Positions 15,660 to 24,673 of a DNA stretch of 64,000 bases are shown here, piece by piece (position 1 is the first letter of the stretch; each line of letters opens with the position of its first letter). This stretch comes from Bacteroidota bacterium (lineage in GTDB: Bacteria > Bacteroidota > Bacteroidia > Bacteroidales > Lentimicrobiaceae). The position numbers were made by a program, and so were the translations under genes. Location of the stretch: the NCBI GenBank assembly GCA_023434665.1, contig JAEYSM010000013.1, positions 1 through 64,000 on the forward strand. Direction: 5' to 3'. The notes under the pieces are model-generated. The model worked only from the letters and a program-made list of their open reading frames with translations. It was not told the DNA's origin and searched no databases.

Positions 15660-18600
15660 TTATCCACCTCTTCTTTTTCTTTATTAGTTTTCACTTCTTC
15701 GATTACAATTTTTCCGGTTTTGGATGAGAAATAATCATACATGGCAGGAATAATATAAAGGGTAAGGATGCTTGAAAAAGTCAATCCACCAATGATAGCA
15801 ACTCCCATTGAAACACGACTCTCAGATCCTGCACCAATTGCCAGGGCAATTGGCATGGCTCCTAAGATAGTCGACAAACTTGTCATCAAGATAGGTCGGA
15901 ACCTGCTTGCTGCAGCATTTCTGATAGCATCTGATTTACTGAGTCCACTATCTTTTCTTTGATTAGCAAACTCTACAATCAAGATTCCATTTTTTGTTAC
16001 CAGTCCAATCAGCATGATAATTCCAATCTGGCTAAAAATATTAAGTGTTTGACCAAAGTACCACAATGTAAGTACCGCTCCTGCGAGAGCCAAAGGAACA
16101 GTAAACATGATGATTAATGGATCCTTGAAACTTTCAAACTGTGCTGACAAAACAAGGTATATCAGTACAAGGGCAAGGATAAAAGCAAATGCAAGACTTG
16201 AAGAACTCTCGGCAAAATCTTTTGATGCACCAGCAAGTGCAGTCGAATAGGTATCATCGAGCACGATGTCTGCTATCCTGTCCATTTCGTTGATACCATC
16301 TCCGATTGTTTGTCCCTTAGCTGGATTTGCTGAAAATGTAGCCGACACAAATCTATTATACCTGAATAACTGAGGTGGATTGATACCCTCAAAAATAGTT
16401 ACAACATTATCCAATGGGATCATCTCTCCCCTATCGTTTCTCACGCTTATTGATCTTAGATCGAGCGGTTCGCTTCTGTAAGGTCTTGAAAGCTGTCCTA
16501 TGATCTGATACTGCTTTCCATCCATTATAAAATATCCAAATCGCTGACCACTTAATGCAAATTGAAGAGTTTGTGCAATGTCAATAATTGAAACACCAAG
16601 GTTTCTTGCTTTCTCCCTGTTTATATCAACCCTCAATTCAGGCTTATTAAACTTTAAATTAAGGTCAACAAATTGGAATTTGTCGCTTTTTTGAAGTTCC
16701 TCCATAAAAGGAGGAATAATTTCTTTCAGTTTTTCAAGATTAGGGGCTTGAATAACATACTGAACCGGCAATCCTCCACCGCCTCCGATTGACTGATCCT
16801 GTATTACGTGAGTCCTGGCAGTACTATAGTTCTGAAGAATGGACGCTACGTCATCTGCAATTTCTTGCTGAGATCTTTTTCTTTCATCAGGATCAACCAA
16901 TCTTACCCTGACGAATCCGGAATTTACAGAACCTGCTGCACCAAATCCCGGCGAAGTAATAGTTACCATCGCTTTGTTTTCAGGCAATTCTTCCAACAGA
17001 GCATTGGTTATCTCTGTCATGTAAACATCCATATAATCATAAGTGATTCCTTCAGGTGCGGTAGCAGAAACCCGAAATCCTGATCTGTCTTCCATCGGTG
17101 CCAATTCTGACTGCAATGTTGAACCTAACCCGATAATAATAGCAATTGAAATTGCAAATACAACAAATGCCAGCCATCGTCTATTCAAAAACCATTCAAG
17201 AGAATTAACGTATGCTGTATTAATTTTTACAAAAAAGGGCTCGGTTTTGTTATAAAACCAGTTATGTTTTTCGCGACGCTTCAGAAGTTTAGTTGAAAGC
17301 ATTGGAGTTAATGTCAATGCCACAAATGAAGAAATAATGACTGATGTAGCCATCACGATCCCAAATTCTCTGAATAGACGGCCTGTAATGCCCTCGAGGA
17401 AAATAACCGGGAGAAATACCGCTGCAAGTACTACTGTTGTGGCAATTACTGCAAAAAATATTTCAGCCGTCCCTTCAATACCTGCTTTAAGGGGAGTCAT
17501 CCCTTTCTCGATCTTTGTGTAAATATTTTCAAGAACAATGATTGCATCATCAACCACAAGTCCAATAGCCAGTACAACCCCAAGTAATGTCAGCACATTA
17601 ATAGTAAAGCCTAACATGTACATGATAAAGAATGATCCAACAAGAGAAATAGGGATAGCAATAACCGGAATTAATGTAGTTCGCCAGTCGCGTAAAAACA
17701 AGAATATCACCAATACGACAAGGAGAAAAGCCATATAGATCGTTTGCTCCACTTCAACAATAGACTCCCGGATGTATTCAGTTGTATCGAATCCATAAGC
17801 CAAAGAGATATCTGCAGGCAAGTCCTTTTTAATCTGTTCAACTCTCTTATAAAATTCCTCAGCAATTTCAATATGATTAGACCCCGGTTGTGGGATAACC
17901 ACATTACCAACCATTGGGATTCCGTTCATTCTTAGGATCGACCTTTCGTTCTCTGCACCTAACTCAGCATATCCTACATCCCGGAAACGGATTATTCTGT
18001 CCCCATTCTGAATTAGGATGAGATTATTAAAATCTTCGGGAGTCTGCAAGCGGCCCATTGTTCTGACAGTAAGCTCCACAGCACCACCTTCTATTCGACC
18101 TGAAGGCAATTCAACATTCTCTCTTACAAGTGCATTTCTAAGGTCGAGTGGGGTTAATCCGGATGCAGCGAGCTTAAATGGATCCATCCACAAACGCATA
18201 GAATATCTTTTCTCTCCCCAGATTGCGATTTCACTTACACCGGGTATGGTTTGAAGCCTTTCCTTAAATGTTCTTTCTGCTATTTCAGATAACTCCAACA
18301 AGGAGCGTTGCTCACTCCTTATACTTAAGAAAATTATAGGACTTGCATCTGCATCCGCTTTAGACACAATAGGAGGATCGGTATCTGGAGGTAGATTCCT
18401 GATTGCCCGTGAAACTTTATCACGTACATCATTAGCAGCAGTTTCAAGATCTATCTCAAGATCAAATTCAACTCTTATCACACTCCTGCCATCTCTACTC
18501 ACAGAAGTAAGTGTTCGGATACCGGCGATACCATTTACAGATTCCTCCAGTGGTTCAGTGATTTGAGATTCAATGACATCTGCATTAGCACCGACATAAG

Positions 18601-18748
18601 ATGTACTGATAGTAATGATTGGTGGATCAACACTGGGGTATTCTCTAACCCCGGTAGAAACCAATCCGATTAATCCGAACAGCACGATTACGATTGACAT
18701 AACCGTTGCTAGTACCGGACGTTGTATACTTATGGATGAAAGACTCAT
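15647..18748 (-). CDS. RND efflux pump, inner-membrane permease (HAE1/AcrB type)
   Basis: A 1033-residue proton-driven drug efflux subunit with the expected 12 membrane helices and two large periplasmic loops. The N-terminus SLSSISIQRPVLATVMSIV is typical. The proton-relay Asp pair in helix 4 is present in GLVVDDAIIVLENIY, and the helix-10 Lys in LIGLVTKNGILIVEF. The periplasmic PN/PC text GVREYPSVDPPIITI and GLVSTG also fits the HAE1 group. It overlaps the adaptor gene by 4 bases (ATGA) and the TolC gene by 13, forming a three-gene operon. The exported compounds cannot be told from sequence. Confidence 0.93.
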   Translation of the reverse strand: MSLSSISIQRPVLATVMSIVIVLFGLIGLVSTGVREYPSVDPPIITISTSYVGANADVIESQITEPLEESVNGIAGIRTLTSVSRDGRSVIRVEFDLEIDLETAANDVRDKVSRAIRNLPPDTDPPIVSKADADASPIIFLSIRSEQRSLLELSEIAERTFKERLQTIPGVSEIAIWGEKRYSMRLWMDPFKLAASGLTPLDLRNALVRENVELPSGRIEGGAVELTVRTMGRLQTPEDFNNLILIQNGDRIIRFRDVGYAELGAENERSILRMNGIPMVGNVVIPQPGSNHIEIAEEFYKRVEQIKKDLPADISLAYGFDTTEYIRESIVEVEQTIYMAFLLVVLVIFLFLRDWRTTLIPVIAIPISLVGSFFIMYMLGFTINVLTLLGVVLAIGLVVDDAIIVLENIYTKIEKGMTPLKAGIEGTAEIFFAVIATTVVLAAVFLPVIFLEGITGRLFREFGIVMATSVIISSFVALTLTPMLSTKLLKRREKHNWFYNKTEPFFVKINTAYVNSLEWFLNRRWLAFVVFAISIAIIIGLGSTLQSELAPMEDRSGFRVSATAPEGITYDYMDVYMTEITNALLEELPENKAMVTITSPGFGAAGSVNSGFVRVRLVDPDERKRSQQEIADDVASILQNYSTARTHVIQDQSIGGGGGLPVQYVIQAPNLEKLKEIIPPFMEELQKSDKFQFVDLNLKFNKPELRVDINREKARNLGVSIIDIAQTLQFALSGQRFGYFIMDGKQYQIIGQLSRPYRSEPLDLRSISVRNDRGEMIPLDNVVTIFEGINPPQLFRYNRFVSATFSANPAKGQTIGDGINEMDRIADIVLDDTYSTALAGASKDFAESSSSLAFAFILALVLIYLVLSAQFESFKDPLIIMFTVPLALAGAVLTLWYFGQTLNIFSQIGIIMLIGLVTKNGILIVEFANQRKDSGLSKSDAIRNAAASRFRPILMTSLSTILGAMPIALAIGAGSESRVSMGVAIIGGLTFSSILTLYIIPAMYDYFSSKTGKIVIEEVKTNKEKEEVDKWKD

Positions 18749-19827
18749 AAATTATTCTGTATGTTAGATATAGAGACTGGAAGGTCTCCTCTTAGTTGTA
18801 AAATTCCGGAAGTAATTACAGTGTCACCTGTTTCTAAACCTCCGGTTACCTGTACCATTTCGCTCGTCCTGATTCCAACATTTATAATAGCTGATTCAGC
18901 TTTTCCTTTTGAGTATTTAAACACTTTATAACCACCCATTTCAGGAATAATGCTTTGAGCAGGTATTTGCAGAGCATTCTCCATGTGGTTAAGCTCGAAT
19001 TCGATTTTTACAAAGCTCCCCGGACGAAGTTCCAGATTACGATTATGGTATAAAGCCCTTACTGTCATTGATCTGGTAGTAGGGTCAATGGAAGGTTCAA
19101 CGGCATATACCTGGGCTTCGTAAGATTCATTACTGCTCTCGAGAGTAAACTTAACCTTTGAACCTTTAGTCACAGACTCAGCGAATCGTTCAGGCACTGA
19201 AAATTCAATTTTAACAGGTTGTATCTGGGTTAAAGTGGCTATTCTTTGACCTGGAGTAACAAATGCACCTTCACTTACTTGCCTCAAACCGATAGTTCCC
19301 ATAAAAGGAGCTACAATTTTAGCTTTTGCAAGTTGTGCCTGTAATAATGAAGCTTCCGCTTTTACTGTATTAAGATCCGTTAGAACCCTGTCGTATTCTT
19401 CCTGGCTGATGGCTTCTTTCGTCAGGAGGCTTCTCGACCTTTGCTCTCTTTCTTCAGCAAGCTTTTGATTATATTTTACTTTTTCAAGTTGAGCCAAAAG
19501 TTCAGCATCGTTGATGGTTACTAGCACAGCACCTTTCTGCACGGTTGATCCTTCGGTAAAGTTTATTGCTGTTATCCTACCTGCCACTTCGGCACTTAAC
19601 AGGACCTCTTCGTTAGCAAGCACTGTACCTGATGCAACAATACGGTCGGTTAATCCTCCCGGTTTAACAATGAATACCGAAACTGGTAAAATTTGTCTGT
19701 TGTTAGATGCAGCTACCTTATTGTCAACACCTTCCGAAGAAAACCACCCGGCTTTGTTTCCAACAAGTAATAAAACAATTATAAGCAATAACACATAAGT
19801 AAGCAGTCTCTTCAGAGTTCTATTCAT
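18745..19827 (-). CDS. RND efflux periplasmic adaptor
   Basis: A 360-residue membrane-fusion protein with one N-terminal membrane anchor (about residues 9-25). It has a split lipoyl domain (VLLSAEVAGRITAINFTEGS and AKIVAPFMGTIGLRQVSEG) around a helical hairpin, then beta-barrel (VKIEFSVPERFAESV) and membrane-proximal domains. It links the pump to the TolC channel. It is the first gene of the operon; no TetR or two-component regulator sits beside it. The promoter region carries the 14-bp motif shared with pnp. Confidence 0.92.
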   Translation of the reverse strand: MNRTLKRLLTYVLLLIIVLLLVGNKAGWFSSEGVDNKVAASNNRQILPVSVFIVKPGGLTDRIVASGTVLANEEVLLSAEVAGRITAINFTEGSTVQKGAVLVTINDAELLAQLEKVKYNQKLAEEREQRSRSLLTKEAISQEEYDRVLTDLNTVKAEASLLQAQLAKAKIVAPFMGTIGLRQVSEGAFVTPGQRIATLTQIQPVKIEFSVPERFAESVTKGSKVKFTLESSNESYEAQVYAVEPSIDPTTRSMTVRALYHNRNLELRPGSFVKIEFELNHMENALQIPAQSIIPEMGGYKVFKYSKGKAESAIINVGIRTSEMVQVTGGLETGDTVITSGILQLRGDLPVSISNIQNNL

Positions 19828-19854
19828 AATGAAATTTTCGGAATAAGTTTTTTT

Positions 19855-19871
19855 AAAGGATCACAAAACTA
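19855..19871 (-). promoter_or_regulatory. Candidate RND operon -7 box and start region
   Basis: On minus, TAGTTTTG (19871-19864) followed by TGATCCTTT fits the Bacteroidota -7 box and shares 14 identical bases with the pnp promoter region (13791-13804). No -33 TTTG at the usual spacing was found, which may mean weak or activated expression. Confidence 0.4.
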
Positions 19872-20046
19872 AAACAATCTATCGAATTATAAGTCACTTC
19901 ATCCATGGATTTTAAATACTATTAACAAATTTTCTTTACTTCTATCATACTTCTCCCCGGAATTATTTACCATATTTTATCAAATATTTTTAACAGAAAT
20001 AACCTTTCTAGAAAACTCCCTAAAAAGTTACACTTTTAAGTGCCTT

Positions 20047-20065
20047 GTTAATAATATGTTAATAA
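20047..20065. repeat. Direct repeat GTTAATAA, 11-bp period
   Basis: Two copies of GTTAATAA separated by TAT (20047-20054 and 20058-20065) lie upstream of the carotenoid cluster. The spacing puts both on the same face of the helix, as in a regulator site. No regulator gene is present in the cluster, so the binding protein is unknown. Confidence 0.35.
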
Positions 20066-20144
20066 AAACCATGGCAAGTCATTAAACCATTCTGAATAAT
20101 CCACGTTACTCAAGATGGAATCACGACTAAATTACTAGAAAGAC

Positions 20145-20663
20145 ATGGTAATACTAATTAATGAATCGAATATTGAAACCGGCTTTATTGACAAAAGAAA
20201 AGCTCATCAAGAATCGCTGTTACACAGATCCGTTGCTGTCTTTATCTTTAATTCAATGGGTCGGCTAATGATTCAGCAGAGATCTCCATTAAAAACAACT
20301 TCACCCGGTTTGTGGTCAACCACATGTCAAACGCATCCATATCCGGGAGAAAAAACAGTTAATGCAGCTCATAGGCGTCTGCAGGAAGAAATGGGCTTCG
20401 ATTGCAGCTTCTATCATTCTTTTATATTCAAATTCAAGGCTTCGTTTGGAGATGATTTAAATGAAAATGAAATCAGCCAAATGTTTATTGGTATTTCAAA
20501 TCAATTGCCACTGATTAATCCAAGGGAAGTTAATGCTTATAAGCTTTTATCACTCCAGGAAATTAAGGATGACCTTTCGCTTTATCCTGAAAAATACACC
20601 AAATGGTTCCGATTGGTCTTTGATCAACTTTTTAAAACATACTATTCCCTTTTCTCCAAATAA
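20145..20663 (+). CDS. Idi-like Nudix protein lacking the catalytic Cys
   Basis: A 172-residue Nudix protein clearly related to type I isopentenyl-diphosphate isomerase and to the second idi of this cluster. Metal ligands are kept: His21, His27, His64 and the Glu107/Glu109 pair (ENE). But the catalytic Cys (Cys67 in E. coli) is Gln62 (codon CAA at 20328), giving TCQTHP where active enzymes have CxHP, and the Tyr104 equivalent is Phe97. Normal IPP/DMAPP isomerisation is therefore unlikely. It may bind diphosphates, hydrolyse them, or modulate the intact paralog. The next gene (crtI) has its own promoter-like signal. Confidence 0.75.
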   Translation: MVILINESNIETGFIDKRKAHQESLLHRSVAVFIFNSMGRLMIQQRSPLKTTSPGLWSTTCQTHPYPGEKTVNAAHRRLQEEMGFDCSFYHSFIFKFKASFGDDLNENEISQMFIGISNQLPLINPREVNAYKLLSLQEIKDDLSLYPEKYTKWFRLVFDQLFKTYYSLFSK

Positions 20664-20691
20664 TTATAGGTTCGTTTATTTTATTTTTGTT

Positions 20692-20720
20692 TTTGTTAAA
20701 CATTTTAGATTTTATCTTTG
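20692..20720 (+). promoter_or_regulatory. Candidate crtI operon promoter
   Basis: TTTG (20692-20695), 17 nt, then TATCTTTG (20713-20720) fit the Bacteroidota consensus, with another TTTG at 20686-20689 giving a 23-nt spacer. The -7 box ends 24 bp before the crtI start. It suggests that crtI onward is transcribed apart from the first idi-like gene. Confidence 0.5.
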
Positions 20721-20744
20721 TTAATTAACTTTATATAAAGAGAA

Positions 20745-22217
20745 ATGGCAAGGATTAAATCAGTTATTGTTATTGGAGCTGGGTTTGCTGGTATTTCAGC
20801 AGCATCTCATTTAGCAAAAGCCGGCCATAAGGTCACTGTACTTGAAATGAACAGTACACCAGGTGGCAGGGCACGAAAGTTTAGTGCAAATGGCTTTTCG
20901 TTCGATATGGGTCCAAGTTGGTACTGGATGCCTGATATTTTTGAAAAATACTTTAACACTTTTGGATTGAAGGTGTCAGACATGTACGAACTTCAGCGCC
21001 TTGATCCTTCCTATAAGATCTATTTTGGTAAAAACAAGGAAGTAGCATTGCCTGCCAACCTGCAAGGACTTTATGATCTATATGAAAAACTTGAGGACGG
21101 GAGTAGCAAGTATCTGAAAAAATTTCTAGAGGAAGCCCGGACCAAATATGAAATCGGGATAGGCAAAATGGTTTATAAACCCAGCCACTCTGTGCTAGAA
21201 TTTTTTAACTGGGACATTGTTAAAGCTGGTTTTAAACTCAATATCTTCAGCACTTTCAACCAATACACAAAGAAGTATTTTAAAAATCCGGTTATCCACC
21301 GACTACTTGAGTTCCCTGTTATTTTTCTGGGTGGAACTGCAAAAAATACACCAGCCTTATATAGTTTGATGAATTATTCCGATATGGTTCAGGGGACCTG
21401 GTATCCAAAAGGCGGAATGTTTAAAGTCATTGAGGCTATGGTCAAGGTGGCCAAAGACCTCAATGTTGATTTTGTCTATAATGCTGAAGTAACAAAAATA
21501 AATATAAGTTCAGGGAAAGTTCAATCGGTTGAAGCTGCTGGAAAAAAGTATGAAGCTGATTTTTTAATTGCTACTGGTGACTATCATCACATTGAACAGG
21601 ATCTTCTGCCAGTTGAATACCGAAAATACACGAAGTTATATTGGCATAAACGCGTAATGTCGCCTTCTTCATTAATATTTTATATGGGATTCAACACGCG
21701 TGTGCCGGAACTTGATCATCATACTTTACTATTTGATGAAGATTTTGCCCCGCATGAGCGGTCTATTTATGAAGAACCTTCATGGCCTATGAATCCCTCA
21801 ATTTATATAAGCTGTACATCGCGTACTGATCCTTCTGTGGCACCCGAAGGTCATGAAAACATTATGGTTTTGATACCGGTAGCAACCGGTTTGACCGATA
21901 CTGAAGAAATACGGACTAAATACCTAGAGCATGCTCTTATGCGCCTTGAAAGATACACAGGTCGCAAATTGACAGATAACCTGGTATATCTGAGAACATA
22001 TGCTCATAATGATTTTGCAAAGGACTATCATGCTTTCAAAGGGAACGCTTATGGATTAGCCAATACTTTACTCCAGACTGCTTTCCTTAAACCTTCGATG
22101 CGAAATCCTAAAGTTTCAAATATGCTTTATGCCGGGCAACTTACAGTTCCTGGTCCGGGTGTTCCACCTGCCCTTATTTCAGGTGAATTAGCAGCTAAAG
22201 AGGTTATAAACAATTAA
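20745..22217 (+). CDS. crtI: Phytoene desaturase
   Basis: A 490-residue FAD enzyme that converts phytoene to lycopene. It opens with the dinucleotide-binding site VIVIGAGFAGISAASHLAKA, then GGRARKFSANGFSFDMGPSW, a signature of CrtI. The C-terminal FAD-contact segment is MLYAGQLTVPGPGVPPALISG. Length matches bacterial CrtI. It lies 12 bp before crtB in the same direction. Because it precedes crtB, crtZ and a lycopene cyclase, a lycopene-forming desaturase is more likely than a CrtD or CrtN-type enzyme. Confidence 0.93.
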   Translation: MARIKSVIVIGAGFAGISAASHLAKAGHKVTVLEMNSTPGGRARKFSANGFSFDMGPSWYWMPDIFEKYFNTFGLKVSDMYELQRLDPSYKIYFGKNKEVALPANLQGLYDLYEKLEDGSSKYLKKFLEEARTKYEIGIGKMVYKPSHSVLEFFNWDIVKAGFKLNIFSTFNQYTKKYFKNPVIHRLLEFPVIFLGGTAKNTPALYSLMNYSDMVQGTWYPKGGMFKVIEAMVKVAKDLNVDFVYNAEVTKINISSGKVQSVEAAGKKYEADFLIATGDYHHIEQDLLPVEYRKYTKLYWHKRVMSPSSLIFYMGFNTRVPELDHHTLLFDEDFAPHERSIYEEPSWPMNPSIYISCTSRTDPSVAPEGHENIMVLIPVATGLTDTEEIRTKYLEHALMRLERYTGRKLTDNLVYLRTYAHNDFAKDYHAFKGNAYGLANTLLQTAFLKPSMRNPKVSNMLYAGQLTVPGPGVPPALISGELAAKEVINN

Positions 22218-22229
22218 AACCATTGTCAC

Positions 22230-23066
22230 ATGAAGCATCTTTTTGATCAGGTGTCACGAAAAACCAGCAAGTTGACAACCAATGCATATTCAACCTCATT
22301 TTCATTAGGTATTAAACTCTTTCATAAAAGGTTCAGGGATCCGATTTATGGAATATATGGATTCGTGAGATTAGCTGATGAAATAGTTGATTCATTTCAT
22401 GATTATAATAAAGCAACACTTCTGGCAAGGTTTAAAAAAGACACTTATCTTGCTATTGAAGAAGGTATTAGTCTGAATCCCATACTTAATAGTTTCCAGA
22501 TTGTGGTTAATCAATATGGAATCGAACAGCCATTAATCGATAAGTTCCTCAACAGTATGGAAATGGACTTGCACGATATTCAATATGATCGGGTCTTATT
22601 TAAGGATTATGTGGTTGGTTCTGCCGAAGTCGTAGGTCTTATGTGTTTGCGTGTTTTTTGTGAAGGAAACAATACTATATATGAGCAATTAAAGGCATCG
22701 GCCATGCATCTGGGCTCTGCTTTTCAAAAAATTAACTTCTTACGCGATCTCCAGAATGATTATCATTTATTAGGCAGATCTTATTTTCCAGAAATCGACC
22801 TGCAGCATTTTAATCAAGAAACGAAGGAGAAGATTGAAGCAGATATACATTCAGATTTCTCTGCTGCTCTTCCTGGAATAAAAAAGCTGCCGCGCGAAAC
22901 CCGCTTTGGTGTTTACCTGGCTTATGTGTACTTTTACAATCTTTACTTAAAGATTAAAAATGAGAGTCCTTCGACCGTTTTAAGTGGTAGAATCAGAGTC
23001 CCTAATTCAACCAAATACAAATTACTGTTTACCTCGTTCATAAAACATCAATTCAACAGCTTTTAA
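22230..23066 (+). CDS. crtB: Phytoene synthase
   Basis: A 278-residue trans-isoprenyl diphosphate synthase (squalene/phytoene synthase family) that joins two GGPP molecules. The two Asp-rich sites are present: LADEIVDSF in the first and FLRDLQNDYHLLGRSYFP in the second. The flanking text TNAYSTSFSLGIKLF is also typical. It lies between crtI and a short secreted protein, with gaps of about 10 bp, so these genes form one operon. The enzyme that makes GGPP (CrtE) is not in the window. Confidence 0.92.
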   Translation: MKHLFDQVSRKTSKLTTNAYSTSFSLGIKLFHKRFRDPIYGIYGFVRLADEIVDSFHDYNKATLLARFKKDTYLAIEEGISLNPILNSFQIVVNQYGIEQPLIDKFLNSMEMDLHDIQYDRVLFKDYVVGSAEVVGLMCLRVFCEGNNTIYEQLKASAMHLGSAFQKINFLRDLQNDYHLLGRSYFPEIDLQHFNQETKEKIEADIHSDFSAALPGIKKLPRETRFGVYLAYVYFYNLYLKIKNESPSTVLSGRIRVPNSTKYKLLFTSFIKHQFNSF

Positions 23067-23075
23067 TAAAGAACT

Positions 23076-23624
23076 ATGTCAGCAAACCTCTTGCTTAAGA
23101 TTTTCACGACTGCTATCTTAATGACATTCTCATATTGGGGGTATGCTCAAAATGTGAGCTTGCAAAAAGCGAGAGATCTTTATTTTTCAATTGACTCTAA
23201 GCCATGTAATGCACTAACGCTCAATAATTTATTCGATGTGAGCAATGCAAGTGATCCGTTGCTTAAAGCATACCATGGAGCTTCAGCTGCGGCTTCACCA
23301 GCCTGCATTTCAAATCCTGCTAAAAAGATCTCTTACTTCAACAAAGGAAAAAAATTAATTGGTGAAGCAGTTATGTCAAGACCAGATAATTATGAAATCA
23401 GATTTCTTCGGTTTGCGACACAATCCAAAACCCCTGGTTTTCTAGGTTATTCGGATAAAATTCAAGAAGACAAGGACTTTTTGATAACTTATGCTGCTGA
23501 TGGTGAAAGGATTATCAATAATAGTGCTGTATTTTTGACTATCATAAAATTCCTGATTGATTCTGAAGAAGTAAACCAATCGGAAAAAAATCAGTTAAAA
23601 ACTATACTGAAACAACTTAAATAA
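23076..23624 (+). CDS. Secreted protein of carotenoid cluster, unknown
   Basis: A 182-residue protein with a signal peptide ending in WGYAQ. The mature part is mainly helical, with two cysteines (in SKPCNALTL and SPACISNPA) that could form a disulfide. I recognise no named domain. It sits 9 bp after crtB and 4 bp before idi, so it is co-expressed with pigment genes. Similar small secreted proteins occur in carotenoid clusters of other Bacteroidota, which points to a link with pigment handling at the envelope, but no function can be assigned. Confidence 0.65.
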   Translation: MSANLLLKIFTTAILMTFSYWGYAQNVSLQKARDLYFSIDSKPCNALTLNNLFDVSNASDPLLKAYHGASAAASPACISNPAKKISYFNKGKKLIGEAVMSRPDNYEIRFLRFATQSKTPGFLGYSDKIQEDKDFLITYAADGERIINNSAVFLTIIKFLIDSEEVNQSEKNQLKTILKQLK

Positions 23625-23628
23625 AATA

Positions 23629-24159
23629 ATGATGAAGGAACTTGTTATCCTGGTTGATGAGAATGATAATGAAATAGGTGTCATGGAAAAGATGCAGGCA
23701 CATGAAGAAGCTGCCCTGCACCGGGCATTTTCTGTATTTATTTTTAATTCCAAAGGCCAGTTGATATTACAGCAAAGGGCCTTGGATAAATACCATTCAC
23801 CGGGACTCTGGACAAATACCTGCTGTAGTCATCCTAAACCTGGAGAGGACACTAAGCACGCTGCTCATAGGAGAATGATGGAAGAAATGGGATTTGACTG
23901 CGAGTTTAAAGAAGCATTCAGCTTCGTGTACAAGGCAGATTTTAGCAACAATTTAACCGAACATGAAGTTGACCATGTTTTTATTGGCGTTTCAGACAAG
24001 TTACCAATCATTAATCCGGCAGAAGTAGCCTCTTACAGAATGGCAGATCTAAAGGAAATACGCAAAGAAATGGATGAAAATCCGGAAATGTTTACCGAAT
24101 GGTTTAAAATAGCATTCGATAGGGTTGAAGAGTATTTTCAACAAACAAAAAATAAGTAA
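23629..24159 (+). CDS. idi: Isopentenyl-diphosphate delta-isomerase, type I
   Basis: A 176-residue Nudix enzyme interconverting IPP and DMAPP, feeding carotenoid synthesis. All key residues are present: His25, His31 and His68 as metal ligands, the catalytic Cys66 in NTCCSHP, the EHE pair for the second Glu site, a Tyr in SFVYKADF and Trp in TEWFKI. It is about half identical by eye to the first gene of the cluster, which lacks the Cys. A second Met at 23632 is an equally possible start. Confidence 0.93.
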   Translation: MMKELVILVDENDNEIGVMEKMQAHEEAALHRAFSVFIFNSKGQLILQQRALDKYHSPGLWTNTCCSHPKPGEDTKHAAHRRMMEEMGFDCEFKEAFSFVYKADFSNNLTEHEVDHVFIGVSDKLPIINPAEVASYRMADLKEIRKEMDENPEMFTEWFKIAFDRVEEYFQQTKNK

Positions 24160-24176
24160 CATTTAATAGAAAGATT

Positions 24177-24662
24177 ATGGAAATCGCTCTGAATATTTTG
24201 CTGGTTATTGGTGCTTTCCTTTTTATGGAATTTGCAGCATGGTTTTCACACAAATATATTATGCATGGTTTTTTATGGACACTGCATAAAGATCACCATA
24301 TAAGGGATGGCAGGAAGATAGAATGGAATGATGTATTTGCGGTCATTTTTGCTATACCAAGCATACTGTTTATCTATTTTGGCGTAGTGAATGGTAACAG
24401 TTACCTCCTGAGCCCAGGTATTGGAATATTATTATATGGGGTAGCTTATTTCCTGTTTCATGATGTTTACGTTCATCAGAGGATCCGGTTATTTAAAAAT
24501 TTCTCTAACCGTTACCTTAGGGCTACTGTAAAAGCCCATCTGGAACATCATAAACCTCATGTACATCACAATTTTGGTTTTCTCATAGCACCCCTTAGAT
24601 ACTATCTTGAGGCATATAAGAAAAGCAACAAAGAAAGTCAGGAACTACCTACAACTGATTAA
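24177..24662 (+). CDS. crtZ: Beta-carotene hydroxylase
   Basis: A 161-residue membrane di-iron hydroxylase that adds 3- and 3'-hydroxyl groups to beta-carotene, giving zeaxanthin. The full histidine set is visible: HKYIMH (25-30), HKDHH (37-41), HDVYVH (95-100) and HLEHH (121-125). Four membrane segments fit the hydrophobic pattern. It lies between idi and the lycopene cyclase in one operon. CrtZ rather than a sterol desaturase is supported by length, histidine spacing and neighbours. Confidence 0.93.
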   Translation: MEIALNILLVIGAFLFMEFAAWFSHKYIMHGFLWTLHKDHHIRDGRKIEWNDVFAVIFAIPSILFIYFGVVNGNSYLLSPGIGILLYGVAYFLFHDVYVHQRIRLFKNFSNRYLRATVKAHLEHHKPHVHHNFGFLIAPLRYYLEAYKKSNKESQELPTTD

Positions 24663-24673
24663 TTTTTCATAAA

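Larger units (their letters stand above)
19828..20144. other. Divergent promoter region, RND operon and carotenoid cluster
   Basis: This 317-bp gap has no gene. Near the left end, on minus, TAGTTTTG (19871-19864) is a likely -7 box of the efflux operon. Near the right end two copies of GTTAATAA, 11 bp apart (20047-20054 and 20058-20065), stand 80-100 bp before the first idi-like gene. I could not assign a clear promoter to that gene. Confidence 0.5.
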
